In this document: positions 41,906 to 54,350 of the stretch, in pieces
How the letters are laid out: every line of letters begins with the position of its first letter
How positions within the stretch are numbered: the first letter of the stretch is position 1
Assembly: GCA_032622095.1 (NCBI GenBank)
Contig: CP136067.1
Location: 135,225,990 to 135,289,989, forward strand
Length of the DNA: 64,000 nt
Direction: 5' to 3'
Source of the DNA: Siphonodentalium dalli
Lineage: Eukaryota > Mollusca > Scaphopoda > Gadilida > Siphonodentaliidae
Made by a program: the position numbers and the translations under genes
The notes under the pieces: model-generated
The model's input: the letters and a program-made list of their open reading frames with translations, nothing else
What the model was told of the DNA's origin: nothing
Database searches by the model: none

Positions 41906-42896
41906 AAACTCGGTTGGTAAATACGAGCGCATGTCTGATGGTGATTGCTACGAGTTTAGTATTTGAAGTATCGAAGTTTGTCTTTAAAGTAATCACTCTG
42001 GGTTATTCAGATCGACGGTAGCCATGTCGACAGACTGAAGTGTGAAGGATCTAATCCTGATTAATCTGTCATATCTCGTCATAGAGACGGCTGTCTTCAT
42101 GTTCATTGTATCAATTACGTGTTATATATAAATATATCCCCATGCCAATCTGGTCTTATTTCATTATTTCATATTTTTCCGCTGCATATATTCCAATGTT
42201 TCGAAGTCCAAATGCTCTGAAGGTTCGTTATTTCGAATACACATTTAAATTAATACCACTAGAATCCATTGACACAAGATGCGTACTCTGAAATGTGATA
42301 CTGTTGTAGATCTGTGTTTTCTTGTTTTATGTAATGCCTTTCCGGTTCAGAGTTTGGAATGGAGTGCATCTGGAGAAGGCATATCGATCAGGTTACAAAC
42401 AGCTAATTATTTTCCATTGGCGACAGTGTTAACTATAAGTATCGCCGACCATGAGTTAAGCTATTTGAACATCAAGTGGTTAATTTTCCCTTAGAACGTC
42501 ATCCGATACACCAGTCTGTGACAACAAACGCGCCCTTTTCGATATAATCTTTCATTTCCACAATTACCCCATTTACTGCACAAAAAATCAGCAGCATAAA
42601 ATAATACACAGACAACTTCCGTAACATAGGAACCCTACCAGGCATTTCGTGGCTAAATTATCGCCATATGTACGTAGACTATGATTTTCAGTTCCGCTTA
42701 GTGAATTTTCCCTCAATGATAATCGACCAATCAGCAGCCAGATTTTTTTAAATGCTGACTCGAGTTTCCCCCAACACAAATTCCATACACACATGCAGGA
42801 AGCGTAACACTATATAATTAGTTGCTTTTTCCATCAAATGCGAAACGGATCTTTTAATCGTCGCTAAAGTTAGGTATTTTGAATCATAGAACATTG
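41906..42896. other. No gene seen
   Basis: Unique DNA. Short open frames on both strands lack recognisable features. A C17 run follows at 42900-42916. Confidence 0.35.
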
Positions 42897-43016
42897 GAAC
42901 CCCCCCCCCCCCCCCCTGTATCCGGCTTCCGGTATATTGTGGATACCACAAATGCGATGTAATAAAATATTTTACATATCGACACGTGGTCACTATATAT
43001 TGAGGGTTATTAGGGT

Positions 43017-43300
43017 CACAATCCTAACTTAACATTTTAATTCTAACTTAACATTTTAATTCTAACTTAACATTTTAATTCTATTTACATTCTATTTATA
43101 TTCTTTTTACATTCTATTTACATTCTATTTACATTCTATTTTAATTCTAACTTAACATTTTAATTCTCATATTTTAATTCTAACTTTACATCTTAATTCT
43201 AACTTGATATTTTAATTCTTACTTAATATTTTAATTCTTATATTTTAATTGTAACTCTAACTTTATATTTCAATTCTTACTTAATAGTTTTATTTTAATA
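43017..43300 (+). repeat. AT-rich minisatellite (TTCTAACTTAACATTTTAA)
   Basis: A unit of about 19-20 bp, TTCTAACTTAACATTTTAA, is repeated with variants. A block of TTCTATTTACA units lies in the middle, at about 43078-43140. Confidence 0.9.
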
Positions 43301-45780
43301 TTTTAAATCTACTACAAAAAGGTCTAATGTTGGAATTAAAATATTAGAATTAAAATGTTTAAATTGGAGTGAACATATAACGGACCTCAGAATTGAAACG
43401 CAAAAATGAAAACAGACATAAAACGGATACTGTAAGTTGGAATTGGACCCCAATAACACGCCTGCACTTCTATAACTTCTATCGAAAGACGTCGCCGCGA
43501 TCGGACGGCGGAAATTGCCGATCTCGCAAGCTTTCCCGGTGTTCTGCTTAATAAGTACGTCCTGCCAGATAAGTCAATATTTCTAATAATAGTAACGTGG
43601 ATGCATAGCCCCGCCCTCGGAGAAATATCGCTGCAATTACGACATGGTCGTTTGGCGTTGCCTAGTCAATAAATTTGTAGTGTATGACGTACTACGCACA
43701 CCATATCGAAAAAATGCTTCCGTGATCTGATTTTTGAAACGTTTTTACGCGAATAAAGGTTTAAAATCAACTCCCCGGGCAAATTTCTTCGTATTGGGGA
43801 CAGGGAATGTGTTTATACATATGGCATCGCTGTTGATAAGAATAAATTCACAGTTATGCAATGACCTACCCTAACTTATGATGTCGATTAATAAATATGG
43901 CCCATCGATTGCTAATTATGGCAAAATAATTAAATGCTTCTGAGAATTTAGCATTGAATGAGAAAACAAAGGTTATTACCCCCCCCCCATTGTTGATAAC
44001 TACTGTATTTTTGGCTATATTACATTCTTTGAATGGTCGTATAGGCTATAGGCTATATTAGCCTATATATAGCCTACCGTAATTATCACGATAACCCCTT
44101 CGGTGGCTACATGCATCACAATGAATGTGCATTGATACACAGGAAGAATCACAACCAGTTTTGAATACGTTACTAAAATGCTTTAACAAATTCGTAACAA
44201 TGGATTGGTCAAGTACGCTTGTATTAAAGATCCTCCAGAGTTTGATACCGCGCGCTCTGTACTCTATTATACTACAATCCACGGAAACATGCGAATTTCA
44301 CTGAATCAACCACAACATAATCACAAACTTTGAGTTGGTGGTTATATACTGATGCTGCTCGTAGTTATATATGAGAGCACACATATCAATATATAGTGTA
44401 CTATATTTGCATTCTTGGCAGCTATAGTGTAAACCATCGATCGAATCTCCAATAAAGAGCAACCGAGGCGACATCGTGCGAAAAAAAAGTCACTCAACCA
44501 TGTTCGGTAGCATGCCTACACCTATATATGTATGGATCCCATGCAAAATATCCCCTATTCATTTCGTTAACTCCGTGTTTGTGTGACTGTCTGCTGTGGC
44601 AGGTGGTTAAGCGTGCCTGTATATAGGCCTTCGCATCCACAAATCCCAGCCTATATTAGGAATTGATAAGTTGTATATACATCGTTGGGTGGATAAACTA
44701 TATACGTATATGTCTGAGGGATGAACCATTTATATCAGAATCGCGATAAAGGTTATACGGTGAGCAAACTTATATTTAAAACATATTTAGGCCCTATACA
44801 TGAACGTGTCTAGAATGTTTCCGTTTTGGTGCAAAAAACTTGGAATTTCTAAATGCACCACCTTTGATCGAACCAAAATAATTCTCAAAATTGAAGAAAA
44901 GCTATATAATTGCACAATGCTATGGCCACATATTGGAAATTTATAATCGCCTACTGCACACAAACCTATTAGTGTATTGGACTTCAAAGTTCAAACTGTT
45001 GATTTTTTTCACCAAAGTGGGAAGGGGAGACACCACGACCCCGTCCCGTGTCAACACGTCCGTGCATGCATATACATAACTGATATCGTCAATGCTACTG
45101 CATTTTCTCCCCCGCCGCATGCAGCACAAGTTACATGCATGGGGAGGGGGGGGGGGGGTCTGTGCTAAATGAATTACTGTATGTTCAACTCAATTGCAGA
45201 ACATTCTGCAAATAAAATATTGTTTGTATGAATTTATGCGTGGGAAAACGAAATACCATTTACGAAAGTAAGTTCTATATGCATTTCTACCCCGCCCCAT
45301 TTCCACAGAAGAATGCCCATTGCATCAATTTCGAGTAGTGGTTTGGACGACCCAAGTTCGTCAGTTCTATGTTCTTGTTGTTTTACCAAGAACTCAACGA
45401 ACTAACAATCGAGTATTCAATAAAAGAGAATTAAGTGCGAGTTTACACACTGTCGAATTATGGATTGCTCGATAATAAATTACTAACGCAAGCGCGATTG
45501 GCTTAAGGACTACATATACTCAAATTAAACAGCAGGAGGTAGTACCATGCCTCTTGGAAACTAGTGACACAAGATTATTTACTGCAGATGTCACTTCCTA
45601 AAGAAATGAACTGGAAAATATTTCATTTGACTATACTAAGTTATTATAAGTGAGCAATTACTGGTAGCGTGATAAAAAAAATCCCAGACAAAAGAATTTT
45701 GCTAATATAAAATATTATCACCTGAGCGCATATTTAGGCCTATGTCAGAGATAAGCACCTTGAAATTGGAGTTTTCTTTA
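43301..45780. other. No gene seen; tRNA-like word at about 44602
   Basis: GTGGTTAAGCGTGCC near 44603-44617 is A-box-like and may be the head of a tRNA-derived SINE. Homopolymer runs of C (about 43980) and G (about 45148-45158) occur. No coding support. Confidence 0.3.
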
Positions 45781-46460
45781 GTAAAATTATCTAACTCAAG
45801 TTAGAACTCTGACATATATTAATAAAAACTGTTTGTCTGTCTAGACGACCAAATGGCTGGACCATTGGTGCTAAAAAATGTACATATGGGTCAATTGACC
45901 CGGGGAGTGTCATGGGATTGCTGCCATTGACATCAGATGTCTTAAAATGACAATAATAATTAATTATACACCCAAAATGGTCGGAATTTTGTAATAAAGA
46001 TTGCTTCGCATGGGTCAATTGACACGAGATAGGTGTTGTTAACATCTGATTCAGACGACTTAAAGCGGCATAAACAATTCTAATTTAAAAAATGAATTAT
46101 ATACACAAAATGGTTAGACTCTGGTCGCTGGAAATTGGTATACAGGGGTAAATTGACCCGGGCAAACTTAAAGGGGAACTTATAGACTATATTATAGAGA
46201 TGAGCAATTCGTATCAGCTTAAACAATATGTAGTAAAAGTGGTACACATGGGATCCCATGACTAGGGGAATGTCATGGGATTGGCGCCTTGGACATCAGA
46301 TGACATAAAGGGATGTTTGTAAATTATGTTAACATAGCTTATCAATTAAAAACATTTATCATCTCAGAAAATATATGGGAAAATTGGTACAGAGATAAAT
46401 TGGGCGTGTCATGGGATAAGTGCCGTTGACCTCAGATGACTTAAAGAAGTACTAATAATT
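45781..46460 (+). repeat. Degenerate repeats of about 120-180 bp
   Basis: GTGTCATGGGATTG(C/G).GCC.TTGACATCAGATG...TTAAA occurs near 45906, 46270 and 46408. Weaker copies near 46020 and 46150 are marked by AATTGACCCGGG-type words. Internally repetitive non-coding element. Confidence 0.65.
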
Positions 46461-47811
46461 AGCAATAAAGAGCGTTTATTATCAACTTAAAAGTAGAGGT
46501 AAATTTATCCAGAGTTTCATGCAATATATATGTGATGCTTATCTCAGGTGACTAATAAATAGTTTAAATGACTGGAGGGGGCACTAATAATGTGTTCATT
46601 CTTTACCTGAGCAATGCCAGGTACCCTATCTAGTAATTGATACAGATATGATGGACTTATTTTTTGTATGGTGGAATGATTAGGTCCCGCGCTGACAGCA
46701 CCCCTCCTCTCGTGCAAGTTTCCTCACCAAGCAGGTACTCACTGTCTGATGGCTCTATTTTCATATTTTAAAATCACCTCCATATCACCTTATTGTGAAG
46801 TGCATCATTGATCTACCATTTAGTAAAGGTATCCCACAAATTTGTCATAAATGTACTTCAAATATATTACTGTATGCAGACATCTATCCAATTATTGGAG
46901 ATCCTAACACAGGCTTGTCTGTCAACACACAATTGATACAAACGCTTGCCATTCAAGGCACATATCTAAATTATTGTTCCTTCAATACATTGAAACTCCA
47001 CAAGTACAACAGGGCATCAGATGAATATTTAAACTAAACTGTTTAAAAAATGGAAAGATTCTTTGCAAACTTCAAGCTTCTGTTGGCCCATCAGAGGAGA
47101 TACTGTAGGGAATCTTTTTGACCAAACCACTTTGATTTGAAATGGAAGTGCGCGACTAAAATATTGTAATCTGTGGGTAACATCAGGTGTGGTTTCTTCA
47201 CTGCTTCAAGATTGCTGACTAATATTGATTTGAATTTATAGATATTGGGATGAAATATCTCCAAATATTGACAGTAGAATTCTTGTCTATAGGCTCTATA
47301 AAAACTGGTAATTTAGTAACACAGCTGGGGGATAATACAAATGGAAACACTTTAGAAATGACCTATTGAAAGATGCAATTGCCCACATGCCTGTAAATAT
47401 ATTCATTATTGACTGAATGTAATGCAGAACCGCATGCACTGTATCTGTAATTGATAAACATCTTGCAATGGTTATTTCATTTATAACACTGGTTATACAT
47501 TTTGGTATATCTTAAAAGGATAAGATATAAAAATGTCGTTTCATCTCATCGATAGAGTCAATATTATTTTCATCTCATGCATCCATGAAATGTTGGAAGG
47601 TCTTCTCCCCAACTGTTTTCAGAGGCCATATATCCAGGACAATGGAGAGAGAGAGAAAGAGAAATACTGTCAAAATTTTTATTCAAATTCGGGAAAAGTC
47701 CATAACAACAATATCTAATATGTGCTCTATAGTAGTACATACATGTATATATTAAAGTATGGAGCTTCAAAGATAACATGAGAGTTGCACAAAATATTGT
47801 ATTTAAGAAAT
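46461..47811. other. No gene recognised; 80-codon open frame at 46795-47037
   Basis: The frame at 46795 contains CHKC and otherwise unremarkable residues. Neither codon pattern nor splice sites support it. The rest is AT-rich. Confidence 0.25.
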
Positions 47812-47890
47812 GAATAACACACACACAAACCCACTGCATTCATTTCTTTATTTATATAGCTTTTTTTATTGTTTATTCCCATAAACAAGA
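47812..47890 (+). repeat. Dispersed repeat R2 fragment, unoccupied MITE site
   Basis: AATAACACACACACAAACCCACTGCATTCATTT is followed by TATATAGC and TTATTCCCATAAACAAG. This matches the sequences that flank MITE copy 1 (7612-7644 and 8043-8085) without the MITE. Confidence 0.6.
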
Positions 47891-48407
47891 CCAAAATCAC
47901 CAACCAAATAAAGTTAAAATTTGTGGCCAATTTGGTCCAACAGTTTAACCTGAAGTAGGAACATATTCCATTATGGACTGTTGGTTAAAAAACATACATG
48001 AGGGAAAAATAAACCAAACTATGAGAACAATTCTAACCTATTTTTTATGTGAACATCTAATCTACAACTAATGTTATACCAGGCATGAAATTTTCAACTG
48101 TTTAAATTTGGATCAAATAGGGGGTCAAAACTCCACCGCTCTACACTCCTTCCCTGTTGCCTCCAACATTGCCCCCACCCAGGCTTCCTAGAAATCAATA
48201 TTATTATACCAGTACCAAACAGGATAGAGAGCTAATCTCTTATCTCTGCCCCTATTAGAACAAATGTGAATCCCCATCTATGAGATCGATTCATCTAGTA
48301 ATATCAATATACCCCCACTATCCAATAGGGTATGATTTCACCTGGATAAGTGGTGGTTAACAAAATAATATTGGGACAGCCAAGTCTGTATTTAGAGTGT
48401 CTGACCT

Positions 48408-48512
48408 CTGCAGAATGAGGTCCACAAAAGGTGAATTTAATGAGTCATGACACTATTCCCCCAAGGTGGAATAGCACAACGTATTCACCCTCTGGGGATA
48501 TCATTTCCTAAC
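48408..48512. repeat. Decayed copy of the double-hairpin element
   Basis: GCAGAATGAGGTCCACAAA and AGGTGAATTTAATGA then TATTCACCCTCTGGGGATATCAT match one half of the element at 34565-34839, with many changes. Confidence 0.7.
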
Positions 48513-48899
48513 GAGAGGCCAATCACGACCGACAGATGTTTAACCCATACCTTGGCGATAGCGATTAGCTATAACTGATAATTGGTCTAAGATATGATCA
48601 CAGTAATACATATATCAGTACTTAAACTTAAAATCAAAAGCTCAAATAATTTGTCTTAAGGGGTAAAAGTATTTGGGGTGGGGGAGGAGTCTATTTAAAT
48701 CTCATAACTCTGTCCCTATTCACACAATGACCTCTCACTGTGAGATCCAATGGTTTAGCCATTAATAAATTTGACAGATAGGATAAACAATTATCCAGCC
48801 AGCAGATTGTTTGTCTTTACCTTCATACAACCACCCCTAGAGCTTTGTAACATATGTCACCACTTAATTAATAACAGATTTCGCTTGGAATGACATCTA

Positions 48900-48911
48900 T
48901 TAAAGGTACTC
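48900..48911 (+). mobile_element. Solitary end of TTAA MITE family 2
   Basis: TTAA followed by AGGTACTC is the left end of family 2. The remainder of the element is not present, so this may be a fragment or a chance match. Confidence 0.3.
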
Positions 48912-49139
48912 TCATATACTCTGGATATTGGATGTTCACATGGCAATTTATTGCTATCATTATATTACATGCAACTATTGCAATAAAATCTTCATATCTT
49001 CAAAAAAGATCATCACACCTAATTAATGGTATACAACTAAAACAAATTAGTGTCAATGAATTTTTTTTTTTTAATTAAATATTTTTTTATTATTTAATAT
49101 AAAAGTTTTTTAATATTTTTTGCGTGTTAAATTGAGCGA

Positions 49140-49545
49140 GGAAATTCAATCTATAAAAGGGTCATAACTCCTTTAAAATAAATCGGATCAAACCCAAATT
49201 CGAACTTGATCTGTATTTTGGGCTGACAATCTCACATACCAAATTTTTTTAGTTATGGCAGCATGTGTAAATTCTGAGTAAAAAAGGGCCATAACCAGCC
49301 CAAACTGTAAAAAAAAAAACTCGAATCAAACCCATATTCGAACTCGAACTGTATTTTGGGCTGAGAAACCTATATACAAAACTTGGTTCCGATCAAATAG
49401 AAAATGTTAGAGCTATCGCATTATGCCTAAAGTGTCTACGGACGGACAGACAGATGGATGTACAGATGGATAGATGAACAACGAGTGGTCAATCCGGACA
49501 TTGACACTATGTGTACCATACTATGGTATAGGTACACATAAAAAG
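49140..49545 (+). repeat. Internally repetitive element R4, copy 1
   Basis: GGGTCATAACTCC / GGGCCATAACC, AATCGGATCAAACCCA.ATTCGAACT and TCTGTATTTTGGGCTGA alternate in two or more units. They are followed by GACAGACAGATGG words, GAGTGGTCAATCCGGACA and a terminal hairpin GTGTACCATACTATGGTATAG (49509-49540). A longer copy is at 51815-52350. Confidence 0.75.
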
Positions 49546-50361
49546 TTTTATCTCATGCAGAGTACAAGAAAATGTATGAAAGTTCAAACCTGTTGTGCCT
49601 TTTTAATATTTCTATTCACATTTGTAATCAATTGAAATCAATGTCGAAAAAACTTTCCATTAATATATAAATAAAACAAACTAGACCTACAGTTATAAAA
49701 GTGTTTTGAATAATTATTTTGTTCTCATAGACTGAGATTAAATCATCTTAATTCCAACATCGTGTCTCTAAAACGTTCTTTAGAATCTCGTCCAGTTAAA
49801 CCTACTATCGATTGTATGACGTGGTAGGCTCCTGCGAATATTCGATATTCGATTCGAGATTCGATTCGAAAGTCAAATTCGATTCGAATTCGAGTCGAAA
49901 TTGCCAACTCGAAATTTTGAATATACTTTGACGGAAACGTAAGCTGTTTACGGACAAGTACACATGTCGATCTTAGCTGTTTTTGTGGCATTTAATTCCA
50001 GAAAATTATGTATATATACACCTAATAATTCTTATTCTACATCGCGGATGTTCGCATGCTATTAAATATAATTATATCCAGCAATTAGCCACTATAGGAC
50101 AACTAAATACGACGGGAATTATAGCTTTAAAATGGTAGCAAAAGCTCGGAGATTGCCGATGGACCGATGACGCGAGTAGTAGTGCTCAGTCTCATAACAA
50201 CCGATAGGGTTATCCATCGTCTATCCGTCTCAGATTCCTCGTTATGTAATATCGTTGAGACTGTAAACAACACGTGTTCCCGATGTTGAAAAGAGCATTT
50301 TGGCGGTGTTTTCTTTTGAAGTTGTCTTTCAGTTTCGGAGCTTTCGTTTACACTGGACAAA

Positions 50362-51025
50362 ATGTCGACAGTCATTCATGTTTATTTTAAAGGTACTCAA
50401 TCCGATCAAACTCCTCTCAATTACTATTTCAATGGCTTCGGGGGTCAAAAATATTTGATTCGAGTCGAGGAAGTCACCCATCAAAGCTCAGATTTGTTAG
50501 ATATCGATTTTAGAAATTTATTATTTTTCATTATCGGGAATACTTTCTGGCCCAGAACTCAGTCAAAATTGCGTTATTATTACCACTTGATTTTAGAGTT
50601 ATCCATCCTTGTCTGTTTGAATAGATTTTGGTGTACACATCCCGAGCAGATTACGGCAGTTGAAGGCAATTATTAGTACTCATCTCGAGTAAATAACAAA
50701 TTTCAAAAATTATTAGTACTCATCTCGAGCAAATAACAAATTTCAAAAATCAATATCTAATAACTATGAGCTTTGTTTGATGGGTTCCTCGACTCGAATC
50801 AAATATTTTTTACCCCCAAAGCCAAATAAATAGTAATATAAGACCCTCTGATCGGATTGTTGTTGTTGGAATCTGTTGAGATGGGGACCCTCTGTTCGGA
50901 TTGAGTACCTTTAAACATGATAAAGCTTCAGGCAGTGCAGGGACTTACACGTGTGATGAATGCAACATGGTGTATAAAACGCAAGCATCTGGGACAACTA
51001 CCCATCTATGGAATCATCTACCCTG
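50362..51025 (+). pseudogene. BED-type zinc finger of a hAT transposase, split by a MITE
   Basis: The BED finger is a DNA-binding domain found at the N-terminus of hAT transposases and derived ZBED proteins. The first part (ATG at 50362, context AAAATGT) reads MSTVIHVYFK. The second part, from 50909, reads FKHDKASGSAGTYTCDEC followed by NMVYKT.....TTHLWNHL. The pattern V..YF, C-x2-C, H-x3-H is that of a BED finger. Between them lies a 520-bp MITE with TTAA duplications. In the pre-insertion arrangement both parts share one frame. Downstream of the finger no catalytic domain follows, so this is the N-terminal remnant of a deleted element. Confidence 0.75.
50387..50914 (-). mobile_element. TTAA MITE family 2, copy 5, inside the BED finger
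   Basis: TTAA at 50387-50390 and 50911-50914 flanks AGGTACTCAATCCGATCA and the inverse GGATTGAGTACCT. It lies inverted relative to copies 1, 3 and 4 (the left side starts with the CTCAATTACTATTTCAATGG part). It contains a direct duplication at 50673-50750 (ATTAGTACTCATCTCGAG twice). Confidence 0.88.
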
Positions 51026-51814
51026 CGACTGTTGTTGCGTCTTCAAGTTTATAACAACTAGTGTTTCCGAATGCCGAATTGCAATTTTGCATGTACATGC
51101 AGACTATATAAATTTTGCGTGATTTTAGTTCCGATAATCCGTTTAGTGGTAATATATTAATTGTTGTGATGGCAGCATGGACGTTTTAATTTGTTTTTGT
51201 TTTTCTCGACAATTATAAATCGAAGTTAATAGTATCACAAACGACGGTTCATCGCCACATAAGTTGTGATGGAACTTCATGCATGTAGTTCATAGAACGT
51301 TTCACAAATCGTCTAATCGTTAACAAAACATGCCTAATTGAGAAGCAACACACATATATGATTCGATTCGATATTCGATTCTATATTCGATTCGATTTCG
51401 TGGATTCGATTCGATCAAAATATCCAATTCGCAGGACCCTATGACATGGTTTTAAAAAATTTGAAAACCAAAGTTGTCCTCCCATGCAACCAACAAATCT
51501 ACTAAACACAATCACATTATTAACCCCCAATAGTAATGCTATTAAACAATAAAACCAGATTATGCCTTTAAGATGAAATTTAAATAACCATGCATATAAA
51601 ATATAAAAGCATAAACATTCCATCTATGATATCTCATCATATGGCCAACACATCTGCTAGCAGTTAATTAACTCAATGCAAGAGAGAGTCATTGTCACTT
51701 TATACTATCTCTGTTGCTCAATGTGAGAAGACAACTTCATGGCATTGTAAACCTGATTTATTAGATTCTACCTGGACAGTGCAAACTGTGTATCTTTGAT
51801 ATATTTTAGAGATG

Positions 51815-52350
51815 AATAAAATAATCAAAGGGTCATAACGCCCGCCATTAAATAATATCGGATCAAACCCATATTCGAACTCGATCTGTATTTTGAGTTG
51901 AGAAACTCACATACAAAATTTGGTTTCTATCAGTTGGAATATGGTTGATTTATCGAAGCATGCATGAATTCTATGTCAAAGGGCCATAACTCCATTAAAA
52001 AATATCGGATCAAACCCATATTCGAACTAGATATGTATTTTGGGCTAAGAAACTCGCATACCAGATTTGGTGACGGTCAGATAAATTTTTTTGAGTTATG
52101 GCAGCATGCATGAATTCTAAGTCGAAAAAGGGCCATAACTCCATAAAAAAAAATCTGATCAAACCCATATTCGAACTTGATCTGTATTTGGTGCTGAGAA
52201 ATTCATATACAAAATTTGGTTCTGATCAGATAGAATATATTTCAGTTATCGCACCATGCGTAAAGTGTCTACAGACAGACGGACTAACGACGAGTGGTCA
52301 ATCCGGACAACGACACTATGTTTACCATACTATGGTATGGTTAAACATAA
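51815..52350 (+). repeat. Internally repetitive element R4, copy 2
   Basis: Three units share GGGCCATAACTCC, AATATCGGATCAAACCCATA and TTCGAACT.GATCTGTATTT. They are followed by ACAGACAGACGG, GAGTGGTCAATCCGGACAAC and the hairpin TTTACCATACTATGGTATGG. It is immediately followed by element R5. Confidence 0.8.
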
Positions 52351-52354
52351 TATA

Positions 52355-53030
52355 AGTGTCAATGACACTGTAGCTCAACTTAGGTAGGGGAATAATTTAA
52401 TGGTTGACAGTAAATGGAGGAATAGGAAAGGTGCCAATTGAAATGTCTAACCTAGCTGTGCCAAAGGATTTAGTCATGTAAAGAGTAAAATCCAAGATGG
52501 CTGCTGTCTGCCATGTTTTTTGGCCGAGCGAGCCCAAAATGACTCGTTCCCATCCACATGTCATTGTTAACATCCATGACAAATTTCATGAAGATCCGAC
52601 TAAAGCTACGACCTGCAGCCCGCGCCAAAGGATTTAGTCATGCGAAGAGTAAAATCCAAAATGGCTGCTGGCGGCCATGTTTTTTGACCGAACGACCCCA
52701 AAATCACTCGTTCCCATCTACAATGTCAATATGAACATCCATGACAAATTTCATGATGATCAGACGAACAGTACGATCTGTAGCCCGCGCCAATGGATTT
52801 AATTTTGAAATCCAAGATGGCCACCAGTGGCCATGTTTTTTGGCCGAATGACCCCAAAATGACTCGTTCCCATCTACATGTCAATGTCAACATTCATGAC
52901 AAATTTCATAAAGATCAGACCAAAGGTACGACCTGTAGCCCGCGCCAAAGGAAATTGTTGACAGACACACATACACACGGACGACAACTCATGGCAATAG
53001 CTCAAACTTACAAAGTAAGTTGAGCTAAAA
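52355..53030 (+). repeat. Element R5, copy 1 (GTTGAGCTA ends, AAGATGGC units)
   Basis: It starts with AGTGTCAATGACACTGTAGC then TCAACTTA and ends with TAAGTTGAGCTA, giving a terminal inverted TAGCTCAACTTA. About three units of roughly 170 bp contain AAATCCAAGATGGC, GGCCATGTTTTTTGGCCGA, AAAATGACTCGTTCCCAT and GACCTGTAGCCCGCGCCAA. GACAGACACACATACACACG precedes the right end. Confidence 0.8.
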
Positions 53031-53079
53031 ATGACCCTATTTGAACAAATCTGAACCCGGTCACCCAAGGCCCATCCAT

Positions 53080-53574
53080 ACTGAATATAATTTACTTTCA
53101 TTAAAGATTAAAGTTTCATAACTCTGCAGATGTTATAATGGTGTTACCATTTTCAAATTTTAAAACATGTTTAAAAAAAAAATTATGTTTGTTAAATTGA
53201 GCAAGGTGAAAATTCCAAAAAAACTGAATTAAAATTTTTTATTTATTTTTTAAGTTATATCACTGGCTCCGTCAACATTTGAACCAGTGACTTCATTTGA
53301 ACTAATCTTAATCACAGTCCCCCAAGGACCCTTTGTACCAAATATGAACCCATTCGCCCCAATGAAATTTGAGAAGTAGTCATTTTAAAAATTACTAAGG
53401 TGGAAAAGAGTTATGGTTCATTTGAAAAAACCTGAATGTGATTCACATAGGGAACATCCACACCAAATATGAACCCATTCTGTCTTACGGTTTTGGAGGA
53501 GAAGATGATTCTTGACGGACGGACGGACAAGGAGTGATGATTATAGCTCCACCGGAAACTTCGTTTCAGGTGAG
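53080..53574 (+). repeat. Related internally repetitive element
   Basis: Contains AAATTGAGCAAGGTGAAAATTCC, two AAATATGAACCCATTC words, GACGGACGGACGGACAAGG and CTCCACCGGAAACTTCG near the right end. Its tail arrangement resembles R4 and R5. No coding content. Confidence 0.55.
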
Positions 53575-54350
53575 CTGAAAAGCTGAAAGTATTTATTTTC
53601 ATAAAATCTGCCAAGTATTTTTAACCCACACAGAACCAAGTCAGTCCAATAATAGCTTGAGTTTCACTAGACCAAGTCTTCTCAGTCCACAACAGCTTGG
53701 GACATCTGTTGGGTTGATGCTGTTTTGGAAGAGTCCCCTCCCATTACTCTTCTATAACAAACTTTACATCCATAATTGTGTGTGGGAGTTATCTTGCTTA
53801 TGTCTTCAGATGAGGTCAAATGGATGCTTTGTGTATATGAACATAGATGGCAGCCTTTCCCAAGCACGATGATACAAAAGTATCAAACATACATAATTAT
53901 ATCAGAGGTCCATTAAATGTCAGAGCAACAAAATTGATAAGAAAACAAAGCTTTGTTTTCCAGAGAATTTTGATTTGTCTCGCTATCAGAAAATGTATTT
54001 AAACAATACATGAAACGATCATATCATCACTTTACCTTTTCTATCAAGATTATTCTGTCAGATTATTTATCACATTCAGGGGTTCATGTGAATGTCCGGG
54101 CTTCACATGTACATATAGTACATATTTTGAATGAAAGTCCATTATAGAAGAGTAACGGGAGGGGACTAAAACAGCATCATCCCAACCGATATCCGATGTT
54201 GTGGACCGAGAAGACTTGGTCTAGAGTATCAGCTGTGAATTATCAATCGATTTCAATGTTCTGGTCACGTGATGCCACGGGCGATGCAGTTGAACAATGA
54301 GGGGGAAAATGACATTGGAGATTTTGTTTTTGTAATGCGTACTATAAAAG
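53575..54350 (+). repeat. Dispersed repeat R2, copy 2, interrupted
   Basis: 53575-53667 and 54233-54350 together correspond to about 8090-8320 (TTTTCATAAAATCTGCC, CTTGAGTTTCAC, CTGTGAATT.TC.ATCGATTTC, GTTCTGGTCACGTGATGCCA). The interruption is the foldback element at 53668-54223. Confidence 0.8.
53668..54223. mobile_element. Foldback element with 9-bp duplications (Mutator-like)
   Basis: The inverted ends begin TAGACCAAGTCTTCTC and extend for about 90 bp each (53668-53760 and 54130-54223), including GTCCACAACA and CTCCC.TTACTCTTCTATA. Flanks GAGTTTCAC (53659-53667) and GAGTATCAG (54224-54232) are matching 9-bp duplications with two differences. Long inverted repeats with 9-bp duplications are typical of Mutator-like elements. 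The 556-bp interior has no transposase. Confidence 0.82.

Larger units (their letters stand above)
49825..51441 (+). mobile_element. Non-autonomous hAT transposon with a BED-finger exon
   Basis: The ends TAGGCTCCTGCGAATATTCGA and (inverse) TAGGGTCCTGCGAATTGGAT are hAT-type. They are flanked by 8-bp duplications TGACGTGG (49817-49824) and TGACATGG (51442-51449), differing at one base. Subterminal ATTCGATTCGA repeats occur at both ends. The interior (about 1.1 kb without a later MITE) retains a 5' leader, an ATG and a BED zinc finger. The catalytic transposase part is absent. Confidence 0.88.
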
